A stretch of DNA of 64,000 nucleotides, from contig NZ_CP089309.1 of NCBI RefSeq assembly GCF_021228795.1, forward strand, positions 2,604,001 through 2,668,000. The letters run 5' to 3'. Under the pieces are notes generated by a model that saw only the letters and a list, made by a program, of their open reading frames with translations, was not told where the DNA came from and did not search any database. Source of the stretch: Thiocapsa bogorovii. GTDB lineage: Bacteria > Pseudomonadota > Gammaproteobacteria > Chromatiales > Chromatiaceae. Position numbers and translations under genes: made by a program. Positions within the stretch are counted from its first letter, which is position 1. Each line of letters opens with the position of its first letter. Below are positions 24,736 through 36,093 of the stretch, in pieces.

Positions 24736-25995
24736 TCAGACGCCGCCGCGTGCCCCGACGAACTCGGGATAGGCCTCCAGGCCGCACTCCCCGATGTCGA
24801 CGCCTTCGTATTCCTCTTCCTCGCTGACCCGGATGCCCATGACAAGCTTGAGGATCAGCCAGACGATGAAGGAGGTGACGAAGACCCATCCGAGGATCGT
24901 GCCGAGTCCGATCCCCTGAGCGGCAAAGCTTGCATCACTGTTGGTGATGGGCACCGCCATCAGGCCCCACATTCCGACCACACCGTGCACGGAGATGGCG
25001 CCGACCGGATCGTCGACCCGCAGTTTGTCCATGGTCACGATCGCGAAAACGACGATCACTCCGCCGATCGCTCCGATCATCGTCGCGAGCAAGGGCGAGG
25101 GCGTGAGCGGCTCGGCCGTGATCGCGACCAACCCGGCGAGAGCGCCGTTGAGGGCCATCGTAAGATCGGCCTTGCCGAACAACAGCCGAGCCGTGATCAA
25201 ACCGAAGATGGTGCCGCCGGCCGCTGACATGTTGGTGTTGACAAAGACCGCCGCGACCGCATTGGCGTCCTCGATGTTCGAGATGACCAGCTGCGACCCG
25301 CCGTTGAAGCCGAACCAGCCAAGCCAGAGGATGAAGGTGCCGAGCGTCGCGATCGGCATATTCGCACCCGGGATGGCGTTGATCGATCCGTCTTTGCCGT
25401 ACTTGCCTTTCCGCGCACCCAAGAGGAGAACGCCTGCGAGCGCCGCCGAGGCGCCAGCCAAATGGACGATGCCGGAGCCTGCAAAGTCGAGGAATCCGAG
25501 CTCATCGAGGAACCCCCCGCCCCACTTCCAATAGCCTTGCATCGGGTAGATGAATCCGGTCATCACGACCGCGAAGAGCAGGAAGGCCCAGAGCTTCATC
25601 CGCTCGGCTACGGCGCCCGAGACGATCGACATGGCTGTGGCCACAAAGACAACCTGGAAGAAGAAGTCCGCCATCGAGGAGTAGTAGGTCTCCCCGTCGC
25701 TGCCCATGACCTCCGCGACGCTGTTGTCGCCGCCGAACATGAAGCTCCAGTCGATTGCGGGGATGAAGCCGTTGCCGTCGGCCGGATACATGATCCCGTA
25801 TCCCACCAGCATGTACATCACCGAGGCGATCGCGAAAAGCGCGATATTTTTGGTCAAAATTTCAGCGGTGTTCTTGGCGCGGACCATACCCGCCTCGAGC
25901 ATCGCAAAGCCGGCGGCCATCCACATGACCAATGCGCCGGAGATGAGAAAGTAAAAGGTATCGAGCGCGTAGCTCAATTGAGTAATTTCTTCCAC
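24736..25995 (-). CDS. amt: Ammonium transporter (second Amt)
   Basis: A 419-residue Amt/MEP/Rh channel with about 11 transmembrane segments. The N-terminus 'MWMAAGFAMLEAGMVRAKN' and the two pore histidines ('GSGIVHLAGASAAL' and 'GAISVHGVVGMWGLM') are present. No signal peptide precedes the first helix, unlike the neighbouring Amt, and the sequence diverges clearly from it, so this is not a recent duplicate. The C-terminal tail is acidic ('SEEEEYEGVDIGECGLEAY') and is the region expected to contact GlnK. It is the last gene of the operon. Confidence 0.93.
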   Translation of the reverse strand: MEEITQLSYALDTFYFLISGALVMWMAAGFAMLEAGMVRAKNTAEILTKNIALFAIASVMYMLVGYGIMYPADGNGFIPAIDWSFMFGGDNSVAEVMGSDGETYYSSMADFFFQVVFVATAMSIVSGAVAERMKLWAFLLFAVVMTGFIYPMQGYWKWGGGFLDELGFLDFAGSGIVHLAGASAALAGVLLLGARKGKYGKDGSINAIPGANMPIATLGTFILWLGWFGFNGGSQLVISNIEDANAVAAVFVNTNMSAAGGTIFGLITARLLFGKADLTMALNGALAGLVAITAEPLTPSPLLATMIGAIGGVIVVFAIVTMDKLRVDDPVGAISVHGVVGMWGLMAVPITNSDASFAAQGIGLGTILGWVFVTSFIVWLILKLVMGIRVSEEEEYEGVDIGECGLEAYPEFVGARGGV

Positions 25996-26031
25996 GAGAG
26001 AATCTCCAAAGAGGTTCGAGGCGAGGCAGGC

Positions 26032-26057
26032 ACCGAGGCGGAGGAATCCGCCTCGGT
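26032..26057. other. Strong intercistronic stem-loop between the two amt genes
   Basis: An 11-bp perfect stem (ACCGAGGCGGA/TCCGCCTCGGT) closes a GGAA loop (TTCC in the minus-strand transcript). No T-run follows on the minus strand, so it is more likely an mRNA-stability or processing element than a full terminator. Confidence 0.6.
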
Positions 26058-26064
26058 AAGCGGT

Positions 26065-27402
26065 TTAAAGGATGTAACCGCGCTCGCCGTGCTGAGAAAG
26101 ATCGAGACCTTCGGTTTCCTGCTCTTCGGTGACACGTAGCCCGATGAGCAGATCGACCAGCTTGAGGATGATGTAGGTCAGGATCACGGTGTAAACCAAG
26201 GTGAACAGAACTCCTTTGGTTTGGATCCATACCTGCCCGAGCATACTCATGCCCTCGGCGAGACCCGCACCGCCGAGCGCGGCCGAGACGAACACGCCGG
26301 TCAAGATCGCGCCAACGATACCGCCGACCGCATGCACGCCGAAGACGTCGAGCGAGTCGTCATAGCCCAACGCGCGCTTGAGCTTGGTCGAAGCCAGGAA
26401 ACAAACGATGCCGGAGGCAAGGCCGATGGCGAGCGCGCCAAGCGGACCGGCCGTTCCGGACGCGGGCGTGATCGCAACGAGCCCGGCGACCGCGCCGGTA
26501 GCGATACCGAGAACGCTCGGCTTGCCGTGCGACACCCACTCGGAGAACATCCACGCGAGCGCGGCCGCCGCCGTCGCGACCTGAGTCACCAGCATCGCCA
26601 TTCCGGCACTTTCGTTCGCGGCGACGGCGCTACCGGCATTGAAGCCGAACCACCCCACCCAGAGCATCGAGGCGCCCATCAGGGTGTAGCCCAGATTATG
26701 CGGAGGCATGGCCGTATGCGGATAGCCCCTGCGCTTCCCCAAGACCAATGCGGTGACGAGACCCGCGACCCCCGCATTGATGTGCACCACGGTGCCGCCT
26801 GCGAAGTCCAGAACGCCCCAGTCCCACATCAGAGCCCCGTCGCCGCCCCAAACCATATGAGCAATCGGCAGATAGACGACGGTGAACCAAAGCCCCATGA
26901 ACCAGAGCAAGGCGGAGAATTTCATGCGTTCCGCGAAGGCGCCGACGATGAGAGCCGGGGTAATGATGGCGAAGGTCATCTGAAAGGTGGCAAAGACAGT
27001 CTCGGGAATGGCCGCCGTGAGGCTCTCGCGTGTCACCCCGCCGAGTAGGACCTTATCCAATCCACCGATGAAGGTGTTGATGTTGAGAACACCCGACTCC
27101 ATGCCCTGCGTTGAAAAGGCGAGGCTATAGCCGTAGAGAACCCAGAGAATCGTCATGAGTGCAGCGATAGCGAAACACTGCATCAATACCGAAAGGACGT
27201 TCTTGGCGCGCACCAAACCGCCGTAAAAAAGCGCCAAACCCGGGATGGTCATGAAGAGAACAAGTGCCGTCGCCGTCAGCATCCAGGCCGTATCGCCGCT
27301 GTTCAAAACAGGCAGCTCCTCGGCCTTCGCCAGTGCAGGCATCAGCAGCCAGAGAGCCGCCAAAGCCGGTACGGCCAGTCGTCGCGGTTCCAGTGTGTAC
27401 AT
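26065..27402 (-). CDS. amtB: Ammonium transporter AmtB
   Basis: A 445-residue ammonium channel with a signal peptide (residues 1-27, ending 'ALAKAEE'), as in processed AmtB. 'TIPGLALFYGGLVRAKNVLS' is the Amt signature. Pore His residues are in 'GTVVHINAGVAGLV' and 'DVFGVHAVGGIVGA'. The C-terminus 'RVTEEQETEGLDLSQHGERG' is the conserved GlnK-interacting tail. It lies 23 bp downstream of glnK, the classic glnK-amtB pairing, and is probably induced in nitrogen limitation through the upstream sigma-54 promoter. Confidence 0.96.
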   Translation of the reverse strand: MYTLEPRRLAVPALAALWLLMPALAKAEELPVLNSGDTAWMLTATALVLFMTIPGLALFYGGLVRAKNVLSVLMQCFAIAALMTILWVLYGYSLAFSTQGMESGVLNINTFIGGLDKVLLGGVTRESLTAAIPETVFATFQMTFAIITPALIVGAFAERMKFSALLWFMGLWFTVVYLPIAHMVWGGDGALMWDWGVLDFAGGTVVHINAGVAGLVTALVLGKRRGYPHTAMPPHNLGYTLMGASMLWVGWFGFNAGSAVAANESAGMAMLVTQVATAAAALAWMFSEWVSHGKPSVLGIATGAVAGLVAITPASGTAGPLGALAIGLASGIVCFLASTKLKRALGYDDSLDVFGVHAVGGIVGAILTGVFVSAALGGAGLAEGMSMLGQVWIQTKGVLFTLVYTVILTYIILKLVDLLIGLRVTEEQETEGLDLSQHGERGYIL

Positions 27403-27425
27403 CGTTGCGATCCTCTCGGCGACGA

Positions 27426-27770
<345 letters not shown>

Positions 27771-27784
27771 TTAGCTCCTGTAGA

Positions 27785-27806
27785 GGCCAAGGGCTAACCC
27801 TTGGCC
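27785..27806. other. Stem-loop between torF and glnK
   Basis: GGCCAAGGG-CTAA-CCCTTGGCC is a perfect 9-bp stem in the 77-bp gap between torF and glnK. No T-run follows on the minus strand. It may set relative transcript stability within the operon, since a porin and a PII protein are needed in different amounts. Confidence 0.55.
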
Positions 27807-27841
27807 GAGGGATTGGAATCGCGAGTGCGAGGCGGGGTGCT

Positions 27842-28621
27842 TCAGAATTCCTTCAACCAGCCGACCCAGAACTGCGGATCGTCGTTATAGGTATCGCGTC
27901 CGACTTGGTCGTAATTCAAGCTGAAGGTGCCGAAATCGCCGGCTTCGCGACTGATGGTCACACCCCAATGGCCGTAGTCGTTGCCGCCGTCGTTGTAATC
28001 GAAATCATAATAGCCGCCGCGAAGCCCGAGACCGAAATCATAGGGCAGTGCGAAATCGAGACTGGCGTAGTAATACCAGTCACCTTCGACGAAGAGCGCT
28101 TCACTGGAAGGCACGCCGGGCGCGTCGTCGGCCTGACCATAGACCGTGTAGGCCAGACCGGCCGTCAACCATTTCCAAGTCGCACTGCCGCCGATTTCCG
28201 CGAAATCGAGATCCTTGCCGTCGGGATAGGCGTAATAGATGGCGTTGACGTCGAAGCTAAAATCGTCGTTGATGGATTTGCTGAAACCCAAGTAGCCATC
28301 GAGCTCGTACCCGGGCGAATCAGAGGTCGTGACATCGAATGTTTGGCCCTCGAAATCGACTTCGTAATCGACGCTGCTTCCGAAATCGACGTTTGAGGCC
28401 CAGGTACCCGCGTAGAAGCCGCTGCTGTGCTCGTAATCGATCCCGCCCTGAACAGCCGGGCCGTTGTCGGTCTGAGTCAGGCCACGGAAGAAGTAGTTGC
28501 TGACGACGCCGATATTGGCGCTGAAGTTATGCGTCTCGTCGGCCGCGGCGTTCTGGAAAGCGCCCGCGCTCACGGCGAGCGCCCCAAGCGCGAAAGCGGT
28601 TCCGATGCGTCGTGTTGTCAT
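27842..28621 (-). CDS. TorF-family putative outer-membrane porin
   Basis: A 259-residue protein with a signal peptide (cleavage near 'QNAAADETH') and alternating beta strands ending in 'FWVGWLKEF', a C-terminal aromatic typical of outer-membrane barrels. 'NIGVVSNYFFRGLTQTDNGP' is the hallmark of the family (TIGR02001). Such genes often sit beside glnK-amtB, so a role in uptake of nitrogen compounds is suspected but unproven. It is the first gene behind the sigma-54 promoter. Confidence 0.85.
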   Translation of the reverse strand: MTTRRIGTAFALGALAVSAGAFQNAAADETHNFSANIGVVSNYFFRGLTQTDNGPAVQGGIDYEHSSGFYAGTWASNVDFGSSVDYEVDFEGQTFDVTTSDSPGYELDGYLGFSKSINDDFSFDVNAIYYAYPDGKDLDFAEIGGSATWKWLTAGLAYTVYGQADDAPGVPSSEALFVEGDWYYYASLDFALPYDFGLGLRGGYYDFDYNDGGNDYGHWGVTISREAGDFGTFSLNYDQVGRDTYNDDPQFWVGWLKEF

Positions 28622-28723
28622 TGCTGTGTGCCTCTCGATGATGCGGGCTTGCTAGTCGAGGTTAGAAGAGACCGGCTGGTGCCCGAGTGACCGCGCCGGT
28701 TGTGACGTTGTGATGTCGAAATA

Positions 28724-28739
28724 AGCAGATAGCGTGCCA
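28724..28739 (-). promoter_or_regulatory. Sigma-54 (RpoN) promoter of torF-glnK-amtB-amt
   Basis: On the minus strand TGGCACGCTATCTGCT shows the -24 TGGCACG and -12 tTGC-type elements, with the invariant GG and GC exactly 10 nt apart. The only deviation from TTGCW is one base. It points at torF, with an untranslated leader of roughly 90 nt. It implies activation by an enhancer protein, most likely NtrC. Confidence 0.8.
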
Positions 28740-29228
28740 TTAGGCAATCGCGCCCCAAGCAAGAGGCGTTTCAGCATCATGTTGCAAGCGCGCAACTTTA
28801 AACCGCACCAAACCAAGGCATGAGCGGATGCCTCGAAGAACCGAGCGCACCAGAAGGGTGCGGCGATGTGAGCGTCAACCGACCGTCGACTCACTTTCCC
28901 CTTGAGCCGGCCCGTTTACCGAGCGCTCGTTGGTTTTTCCGAAACAGGGGGCGTCCCGCAGGCGTCGGGACGAGTTGCCGGTGCCGCATAGCGGTCATGA
29001 GGACAAGGAGGCGCAACACCGACCGGCGCGCGCGGGGCGTTCAACCTGGTCCCGGCAGTTGAGCAGCGCTCGGAGGCGGCCCGCGCGATGTTCGTGGATC
29101 GCAGGGGCCTTCACCGGGCCGCGAGCCATCGAACCAAAGCGATCGTCAAGGCCGCCATGACCTTGCGTGACGTGCGCAAAGTCACCTGACGGATCCAGTC
29201 AATGCGGCGATAACCCCCGTGCGCTCGG

Positions 29229-29236
29229 TATATAAT
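29229..29236 (+). promoter_or_regulatory. Probable sigma-70 -10 element upstream of ubiK-comM
   Basis: TATATAAT is the only strongly AT-rich hexamer in this GC-rich leader. It lies about 124 bp before the ubiK start. The -35 region is not convincing (GCGATAA around 29207-29213). Confidence 0.35.
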
Positions 29237-29359
29237 GGCGGGCAGTTGAGTTGCCGCGCCTCTCGCGACGCTGAAGTCGTTGCGGGATCGATCCGAGTAT
29301 CCCCGCGTCCACGCCGGACCCACATGCCAACCTAAGGCCGCAAGTCAGGAGTAAACCCC

Positions 29360-29626
29360 ATGCTGGATCCTAAACAGCTCGACGATCTCGCCCAGCGCCT
29401 CGCATCGGCGATGCCGAAAGGCATTCAGATGTTGCAGGAAGACATCGGCCGCAATCTCCGAGCGTCGCTCGAGTCCGGACTCGACAAGCTCGACCTGGTC
29501 ACCCGCGAGGAGTTCGACGTCCAATCGGCCGTCCTGGCGCGCACCCGCGAGAAACTGGCTGCGCTCGAAGCACGCATTGCAGAGCTGGAGCGCGCGCACC
29601 CATCGGCACGTATAGAGGTGGATTGA
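29360..29626 (+). CDS. ubiK: Ubiquinone biosynthesis accessory factor UbiK (BMFP/YqiC)
   Basis: An 88-residue protein: an amphipathic N-terminal membrane-fusogenic half ('LAQRLASAMPKGIQMLQED') and a C-terminal coiled coil ('VLARTREKLAALEARIAEL') that trimerises. UbiK binds UbiJ and supports the aerobic ubiquinone-biosynthesis metabolon. 'VTREEFDVQ' between the halves is a family motif. It lies 22 bp before comM, an arrangement common in gammaproteobacteria. Confidence 0.93.
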   Translation: MLDPKQLDDLAQRLASAMPKGIQMLQEDIGRNLRASLESGLDKLDLVTREEFDVQSAVLARTREKLAALEARIAELERAHPSARIEVD

Positions 29627-29648
29627 CCTCCCGAGAGCAAGCACGCTC

Positions 29649-31172
29649 GTGGCCCTCTGCATCCTGCACAGCCGTGCGCGGGTCGGTATCCATGCCCCCG
29701 CAGTAACGGTCGAGGTCCATCTTTCAGGAGGGCTGCCCTACCTTTCGATGGTCGGCTTGCCGGAAATGGCGGTCAAAGAGAGTAAGGACCGGGTGCGCGG
29801 CGCACTACTGAACGGCCGATTCCAGTTTCCGATGGGCCGGGTCACCATCAACCTGGCACCCGCTGATCTGCCGAAAGAGGGCGGGCGCTTCGACCTTCCC
29901 ATCGCGCTCGGCATCCTCGGCGCCTCCGGACAGATCGCTACCGAGCGGCTCGAGCAGTACGAATGGATCGGGGAGCTGGCACTCTCGGGAGCCCTGCGAC
30001 CCGTCAACGGCGTCTTGCCCGTCGCCGTGGCGGCACGCGAGGCGGGCCGCGAGCTGATCCTGCCGGCCGAGAATGCGGCCGAGGCGTCGCTGGTTTCAGG
30101 GCTCGACATCCGACCGGCGCGGCATCTCATGGAGGTTTGCGAGCATCTCAACGGTGCGCGTGTGCTGCCGACCTTCGAGGCGAGCGAACGGATTTTCGTC
30201 GAGCCCGTCTATCCCGACCTCGCGGAGGTCAGGGGTCAGGAGCATGCGAAACGGGCTCTGGAGATCGCCGCCGCGGGTGGCCACAGCCTCCTCTTGATCG
30301 GCCCGCCCGGCACCGGAAAGTCGATGTTGGCGAACCGCCTCCCCGGACTATTGCCGCCGCTGAGCGAGGACGAAGCGCTGGAGGCGGCGGCGATCCGCTC
30401 GGTGAGCGACCGCGACCTGTTCGACCCGGCGCGCTGGCGCGAGCGCCCGTTTCGCTCGCCGCACCACACGGCATCGGGCGTCGCGCTGGTGGGCGGCGGC
30501 AGCAACCCGCGGCCGGGCGAGATCTCGCTCGCGCATCAAGGGGTCTTGTTCCTCGACGAGTTGCCCGAATTCGACCGCAAGGTCCTGGAGGTCTTGCGCG
30601 AGCCCCTGGAGTCCGGACATATCGACATCTCGCGGGCGGCACGACAAGCACGCTTTCCAGCGCGATTCCAGCTGATCGCCGCGATGAATCCCTGTCCATG
30701 CGGCTATCTCGGCGACAACAGCGGGCGCTGCCGTTGCACACTTGACCAGGTCGGACGCTATCGGGGACGCATCTCCGGGCCGCTGCTCGACCGGATCGAC
30801 ATGCACGTCGAGGTCCCGAGACTGGACCTTTCTCGGCTTGGCGAATCCGCCTCGGAGACGCGGGAGACGACAGCGCTCGTGCGCAGCCGAGTGGATGGTG
30901 CACGGACCCGCCAGATCGCGCGCGCGGGCAAGGCCAATCATGCCCTCGGACCCGCCGAGATCGAGCGCGACTGCGCCCTGGAACCCGACGGCCAACACAT
31001 GATCCAGCAGGCGATCACCCGCCTGGCCCTTTCGGCGCGCGCCTACCACCGGATCCTGAAAGTGGCTCGGACGATCGCGGATCTCGATGGACTCGCGCGG
31101 ATCGAGCAGCGACATCTCGGCGAAGCAATCGGTTACCGTCGGCTCGACCGCGGCAATCCGGCACCCACCTAA
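29649..31172 (+). CDS. comM: ComM/YifB magnesium-chelatase-like AAA+ ATPase
   Basis: A 507-residue AAA+ protein starting with GTG. The N-terminal ChlI/Lon-like domain begins 'LCILHSRARVGIHAP' with 'GLPEMAVKESKDRVRGAL'. Walker A is 'LLIGPPGTGKSMLANRLPG' near 218, Walker B is 'GVLFLDELPEFDRK' near 299, and the cysteine motif 'NPCPCGYLGD' follows. In naturally transformable species ComM is a helicase that drives branch migration during homologous recombination of incoming DNA. The TAA stop lies within the left arm of repeat copy 2. Confidence 0.94.
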   Translation: MALCILHSRARVGIHAPAVTVEVHLSGGLPYLSMVGLPEMAVKESKDRVRGALLNGRFQFPMGRVTINLAPADLPKEGGRFDLPIALGILGASGQIATERLEQYEWIGELALSGALRPVNGVLPVAVAAREAGRELILPAENAAEASLVSGLDIRPARHLMEVCEHLNGARVLPTFEASERIFVEPVYPDLAEVRGQEHAKRALEIAAAGGHSLLLIGPPGTGKSMLANRLPGLLPPLSEDEALEAAAIRSVSDRDLFDPARWRERPFRSPHHTASGVALVGGGSNPRPGEISLAHQGVLFLDELPEFDRKVLEVLREPLESGHIDISRAARQARFPARFQLIAAMNPCPCGYLGDNSGRCRCTLDQVGRYRGRISGPLLDRIDMHVEVPRLDLSRLGESASETRETTALVRSRVDGARTRQIARAGKANHALGPAEIERDCALEPDGQHMIQQAITRLALSARAYHRILKVARTIADLDGLARIEQRHLGEAIGYRRLDRGNPAPT

Positions 31173-31364
31173 ACCGCGTCCAGAGCGACATGCGTCATTG
31201 TCATCATGTATTCGGCCTTGAGGACGTCACCACCCTTGCTGGAGACGCGGTTTAATATTCTAAATTTTTTCAAAGCTTTAAACCGCGCCAGCCCCGACTA
31301 TTCTCATGTCTACCGGGGCCGACCCCACCCAAAAACATCACGTACCGCGCTGGGCGCGGTTTAG
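31169..31364. repeat. Paired-inverted-repeat intergenic element, copy 2
   Basis: Module A arms are TAAACCGCGTC (31170-31180) and GACGCGGTTTA (31244-31254). Module B arms are TAAACCGCGCC (31279-31289) and GGCGCGGTTTA (31353-31363). Both modules are intact here, each about 85 bp with an AT-rich linker between them. The left arm provides the comM stop codon, and the right end is 10 bp before the yheS start, so the element fills the whole intergenic gap. Conserved blocks shared with copy 1 include CCGCGTCCAGAGCGA and CTGGGCGCGGTTTA-like sequence. Confidence 0.85.
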
Positions 31365-31374
31365 ACTCGAGACC

Positions 31375-33282
31375 ATGCTCCAGCTCCAAACACTCAGCCT
31401 GCGCCGCGGCCCGCACCTCTTGATCGAGGGGGCCGATGTCACCGTCTATCCGGGTCAAAAAGTCGGCCTGGTCGGCTACAACGGTTGCGGAAAATCGAGC
31501 CTCTTCGCACTGTTACTCGGGGAGCTCCACGCCGATGCCGGCCAAGCCACGATCCCGGCCGGCTGGGAGGTCGCCCATGTCGCCCAGCACACCCCGGACA
31601 GCGAGGGTGCGGCGATCGATTTCGTACTCGACGGCGACGCGGAGCTACGCCGGATCCAGGCCGAGCTGGCGCGCGCCGAGGCGGCCGGCGATGGACTGCG
31701 TCAGGGGGAGCTGTTGGGACGCCTGGAGGCGATCGACGCCTACGGTGCGGAAAGCCGGGCGGCGAGACTTCTGCACGGGCTCGGCTTCGCTCCCGGCGAC
31801 GAGCGCCGTGCAGTCAACAGTTACTCGGGCGGTTGGCGCATGCGTCTCGCCTTGGCGCGTACCCTCATGTGCCGCTCGGACCTCCTGCTGCTCGACGAGC
31901 CGACCAACCACCTGGACCTCGACGCCGTCATCTGGCTCGAAGGCTGGTTGAAGGCGTATCCGGGAACGCTGCTCTTGATCTCGCACGACCGCGACTTCCT
32001 CGACGCCGTCACCGGGCACATCCTGCATCTCGACCGCCAGCAGCTGACGCTCTACGCTGGAAACTACTCCGCCTTCGAACGTCAACGCGCCGAGCGGCTC
32101 GCCCAACAGCAAGCCGCGAGCGAGCGCCAACAGCGCGAGATCGCGCACATGCGCAGCTTCGTCGAGCGCTTCCGGGCCAAAGCCACCAAGGCACGTCAAG
32201 CGCAAAGCCGACTCAAGGCGCTCGAGCGCATGGAGCTGATCGCGCCGGCGCATGTCGACTCGCCCTTTCGATTCGAGTTTGCTCCGGCCGAGAGTCTGCC
32301 GCGCCCGCTCTTGCGCCTGGACGAGGTCGCGGCAGGCTATGGCGAACGGCCCGTGATCGAGGGGGTTGGGCTGAGCCTGAACCCCGGGGATCGCATCGGA
32401 CTGTTGGGGCGCAACGGGGCCGGCAAGTCGACGTTCATCAAGGTTTTGGCCGGCGAGCTGACCCCGTCGATCGGGCGTGTGGAGCGCGCCCAGGCCTTGA
32501 AGATCGGCTATTTCGCCCAGCACCAGATTCATCAGCTTCACCTCGACGACAGCCCGCTCGGCCATCTGCGGCGTCAGGATCCGAACGCGACCGAACAGGC
32601 TTTGCGCAGCTATCTGGGCGGATTCGGCTTCGAAGGGGATCGCGCACTCGGCCCGGTCGGCCCGCTCTCGGGCGGCGAGAAGGCACGGCTGGTGCTCGCA
32701 CTGATCATCCGCCAGCGGCCCAATCTGCTTCTGCTCGACGAGCCGACGAACCATTTGGACCTGGAAATGCGGCATGCCTTGACGGAAGCCCTACAGGGCT
32801 TCGATGGGGCCTTGGTGCTGGTCTCTCATGACCGTCACCTTCTGCGGGTCACCGCCGACACGCTGCTCCTGGTCGATGCCGGTGCAGTGCGACCGTTCGA
32901 CGGAGATTTGGACGACTACCCCGCTTGGCTGGCCAACAACGACCCGAGTCGCAGCGGCGAGACAACACGCCCGACCGGCGCCGCATCGAGCGCCGCGGCC
33001 GACGGCAACGAGCGCAAACAACAGCGTCGTCAGGCGGCACAGTCGCGTCAGACCCTGCAGCCGTTGCGAAAGCAGGAGAAGACGCTGGAGAAACGCATGG
33101 AAGCGCTTGCAGCCCGTCGCGCGGCGCTTGAGCAGTCACTCGCCGATCCGGACCTCTATGCCTCAGAGGCCAAGGCGCGATTGCTCGCCCTGCTCGACGA
33201 GCAACGCCAGGTCAACGCCGACCTGGAAGCGACCGAGGAGGCCTGGCTCGAGGTCAACGAGGCAATCGAGCAGGCTCGATAG
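31375..33282 (+). CDS. yheS: ABC-F ribosome-associated ATPase, YheS-like
   Basis: A 635-residue duplicated ATPase without membrane domain. Nucleotide-binding domain 1 has 'GLVGYNGCGKSSLF', 'YSGGWRMRLALARTL' and 'LLLLDEPTNHLDLD'; domain 2 has 'GLLGRNGAGKSTFI', 'LSGGEKARLVLAL' and 'LLLLDEPTNHLDLE'. The inter-domain linker is charged ('RSFVERFRAKATKARQAQSR') and the C-terminus is a coiled coil. This is the ABC-F layout; start 'MLQLQTLSLRRGPHLLIEGA' and length point to YheS over Uup or EttA. ABC-F proteins bind the ribosomal E site and relieve stalled translation. The start is ATG 31375; an in-frame ATG at 31306 lies in the repeat. Confidence 0.92.
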   Translation: MLQLQTLSLRRGPHLLIEGADVTVYPGQKVGLVGYNGCGKSSLFALLLGELHADAGQATIPAGWEVAHVAQHTPDSEGAAIDFVLDGDAELRRIQAELARAEAAGDGLRQGELLGRLEAIDAYGAESRAARLLHGLGFAPGDERRAVNSYSGGWRMRLALARTLMCRSDLLLLDEPTNHLDLDAVIWLEGWLKAYPGTLLLISHDRDFLDAVTGHILHLDRQQLTLYAGNYSAFERQRAERLAQQQAASERQQREIAHMRSFVERFRAKATKARQAQSRLKALERMELIAPAHVDSPFRFEFAPAESLPRPLLRLDEVAAGYGERPVIEGVGLSLNPGDRIGLLGRNGAGKSTFIKVLAGELTPSIGRVERAQALKIGYFAQHQIHQLHLDDSPLGHLRRQDPNATEQALRSYLGGFGFEGDRALGPVGPLSGGEKARLVLALIIRQRPNLLLLDEPTNHLDLEMRHALTEALQGFDGALVLVSHDRHLLRVTADTLLLVDAGAVRPFDGDLDDYPAWLANNDPSRSGETTRPTGAASSAAADGNERKQQRRQAAQSRQTLQPLRKQEKTLEKRMEALAARRAALEQSLADPDLYASEAKARLLALLDEQRQVNADLEATEEAWLEVNEAIEQAR

Positions 33283-33430
33283 TTGCTTAATTGACCCGAC
33301 GAGACCGTCAAGGAGACCTTCACCCAGCGACCGATTCCGCTCGACCGAGCTGTTCACGCCTCTCGCAACCGCTGCGAACCGGCACCTCGGATCGAGCTCA
33401 ACCCCAACCGATCAAGGATCCAGCGGCGCC

Positions 33431-35944
<2,514 letters not shown>

Positions 35945-36093
35945 CTGAACCGACCTCGGACGCGCTCGACGAGCACGCCCGAGGTCGGACCCGCAGGCCG
36001 ATCCCAGCGGCGGGAAACCGCCCCCAACCCTGACCTCCGCGCCTATGGTATAAGGCGCTTTGACCAAATCCTCGGCGAAACCGACCAGCCACC

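Larger units (their letters stand above)
28622..29359. other. 738-bp intergenic region between divergent torF and ubiK
   Basis: It holds the sigma-54 promoter for torF (28724-28739), an imperfect NtrC-like half site near 28805-28822, a fragment resembling a repeat arm (TTTAAACCGCACC around 28797) and a TATAAT motif near ubiK. A 33-codon frame at 29089 has no convincing ribosome-binding site. No RNA gene was recognised. Confidence 0.5.

Noticed and set aside
28794-28812. Third copy of the paired-hairpin element
   Set aside because: Only the arm-like TTTAAACCGCACC is present. The matching second arm and the conserved internal blocks are missing, so it is at most a remnant.
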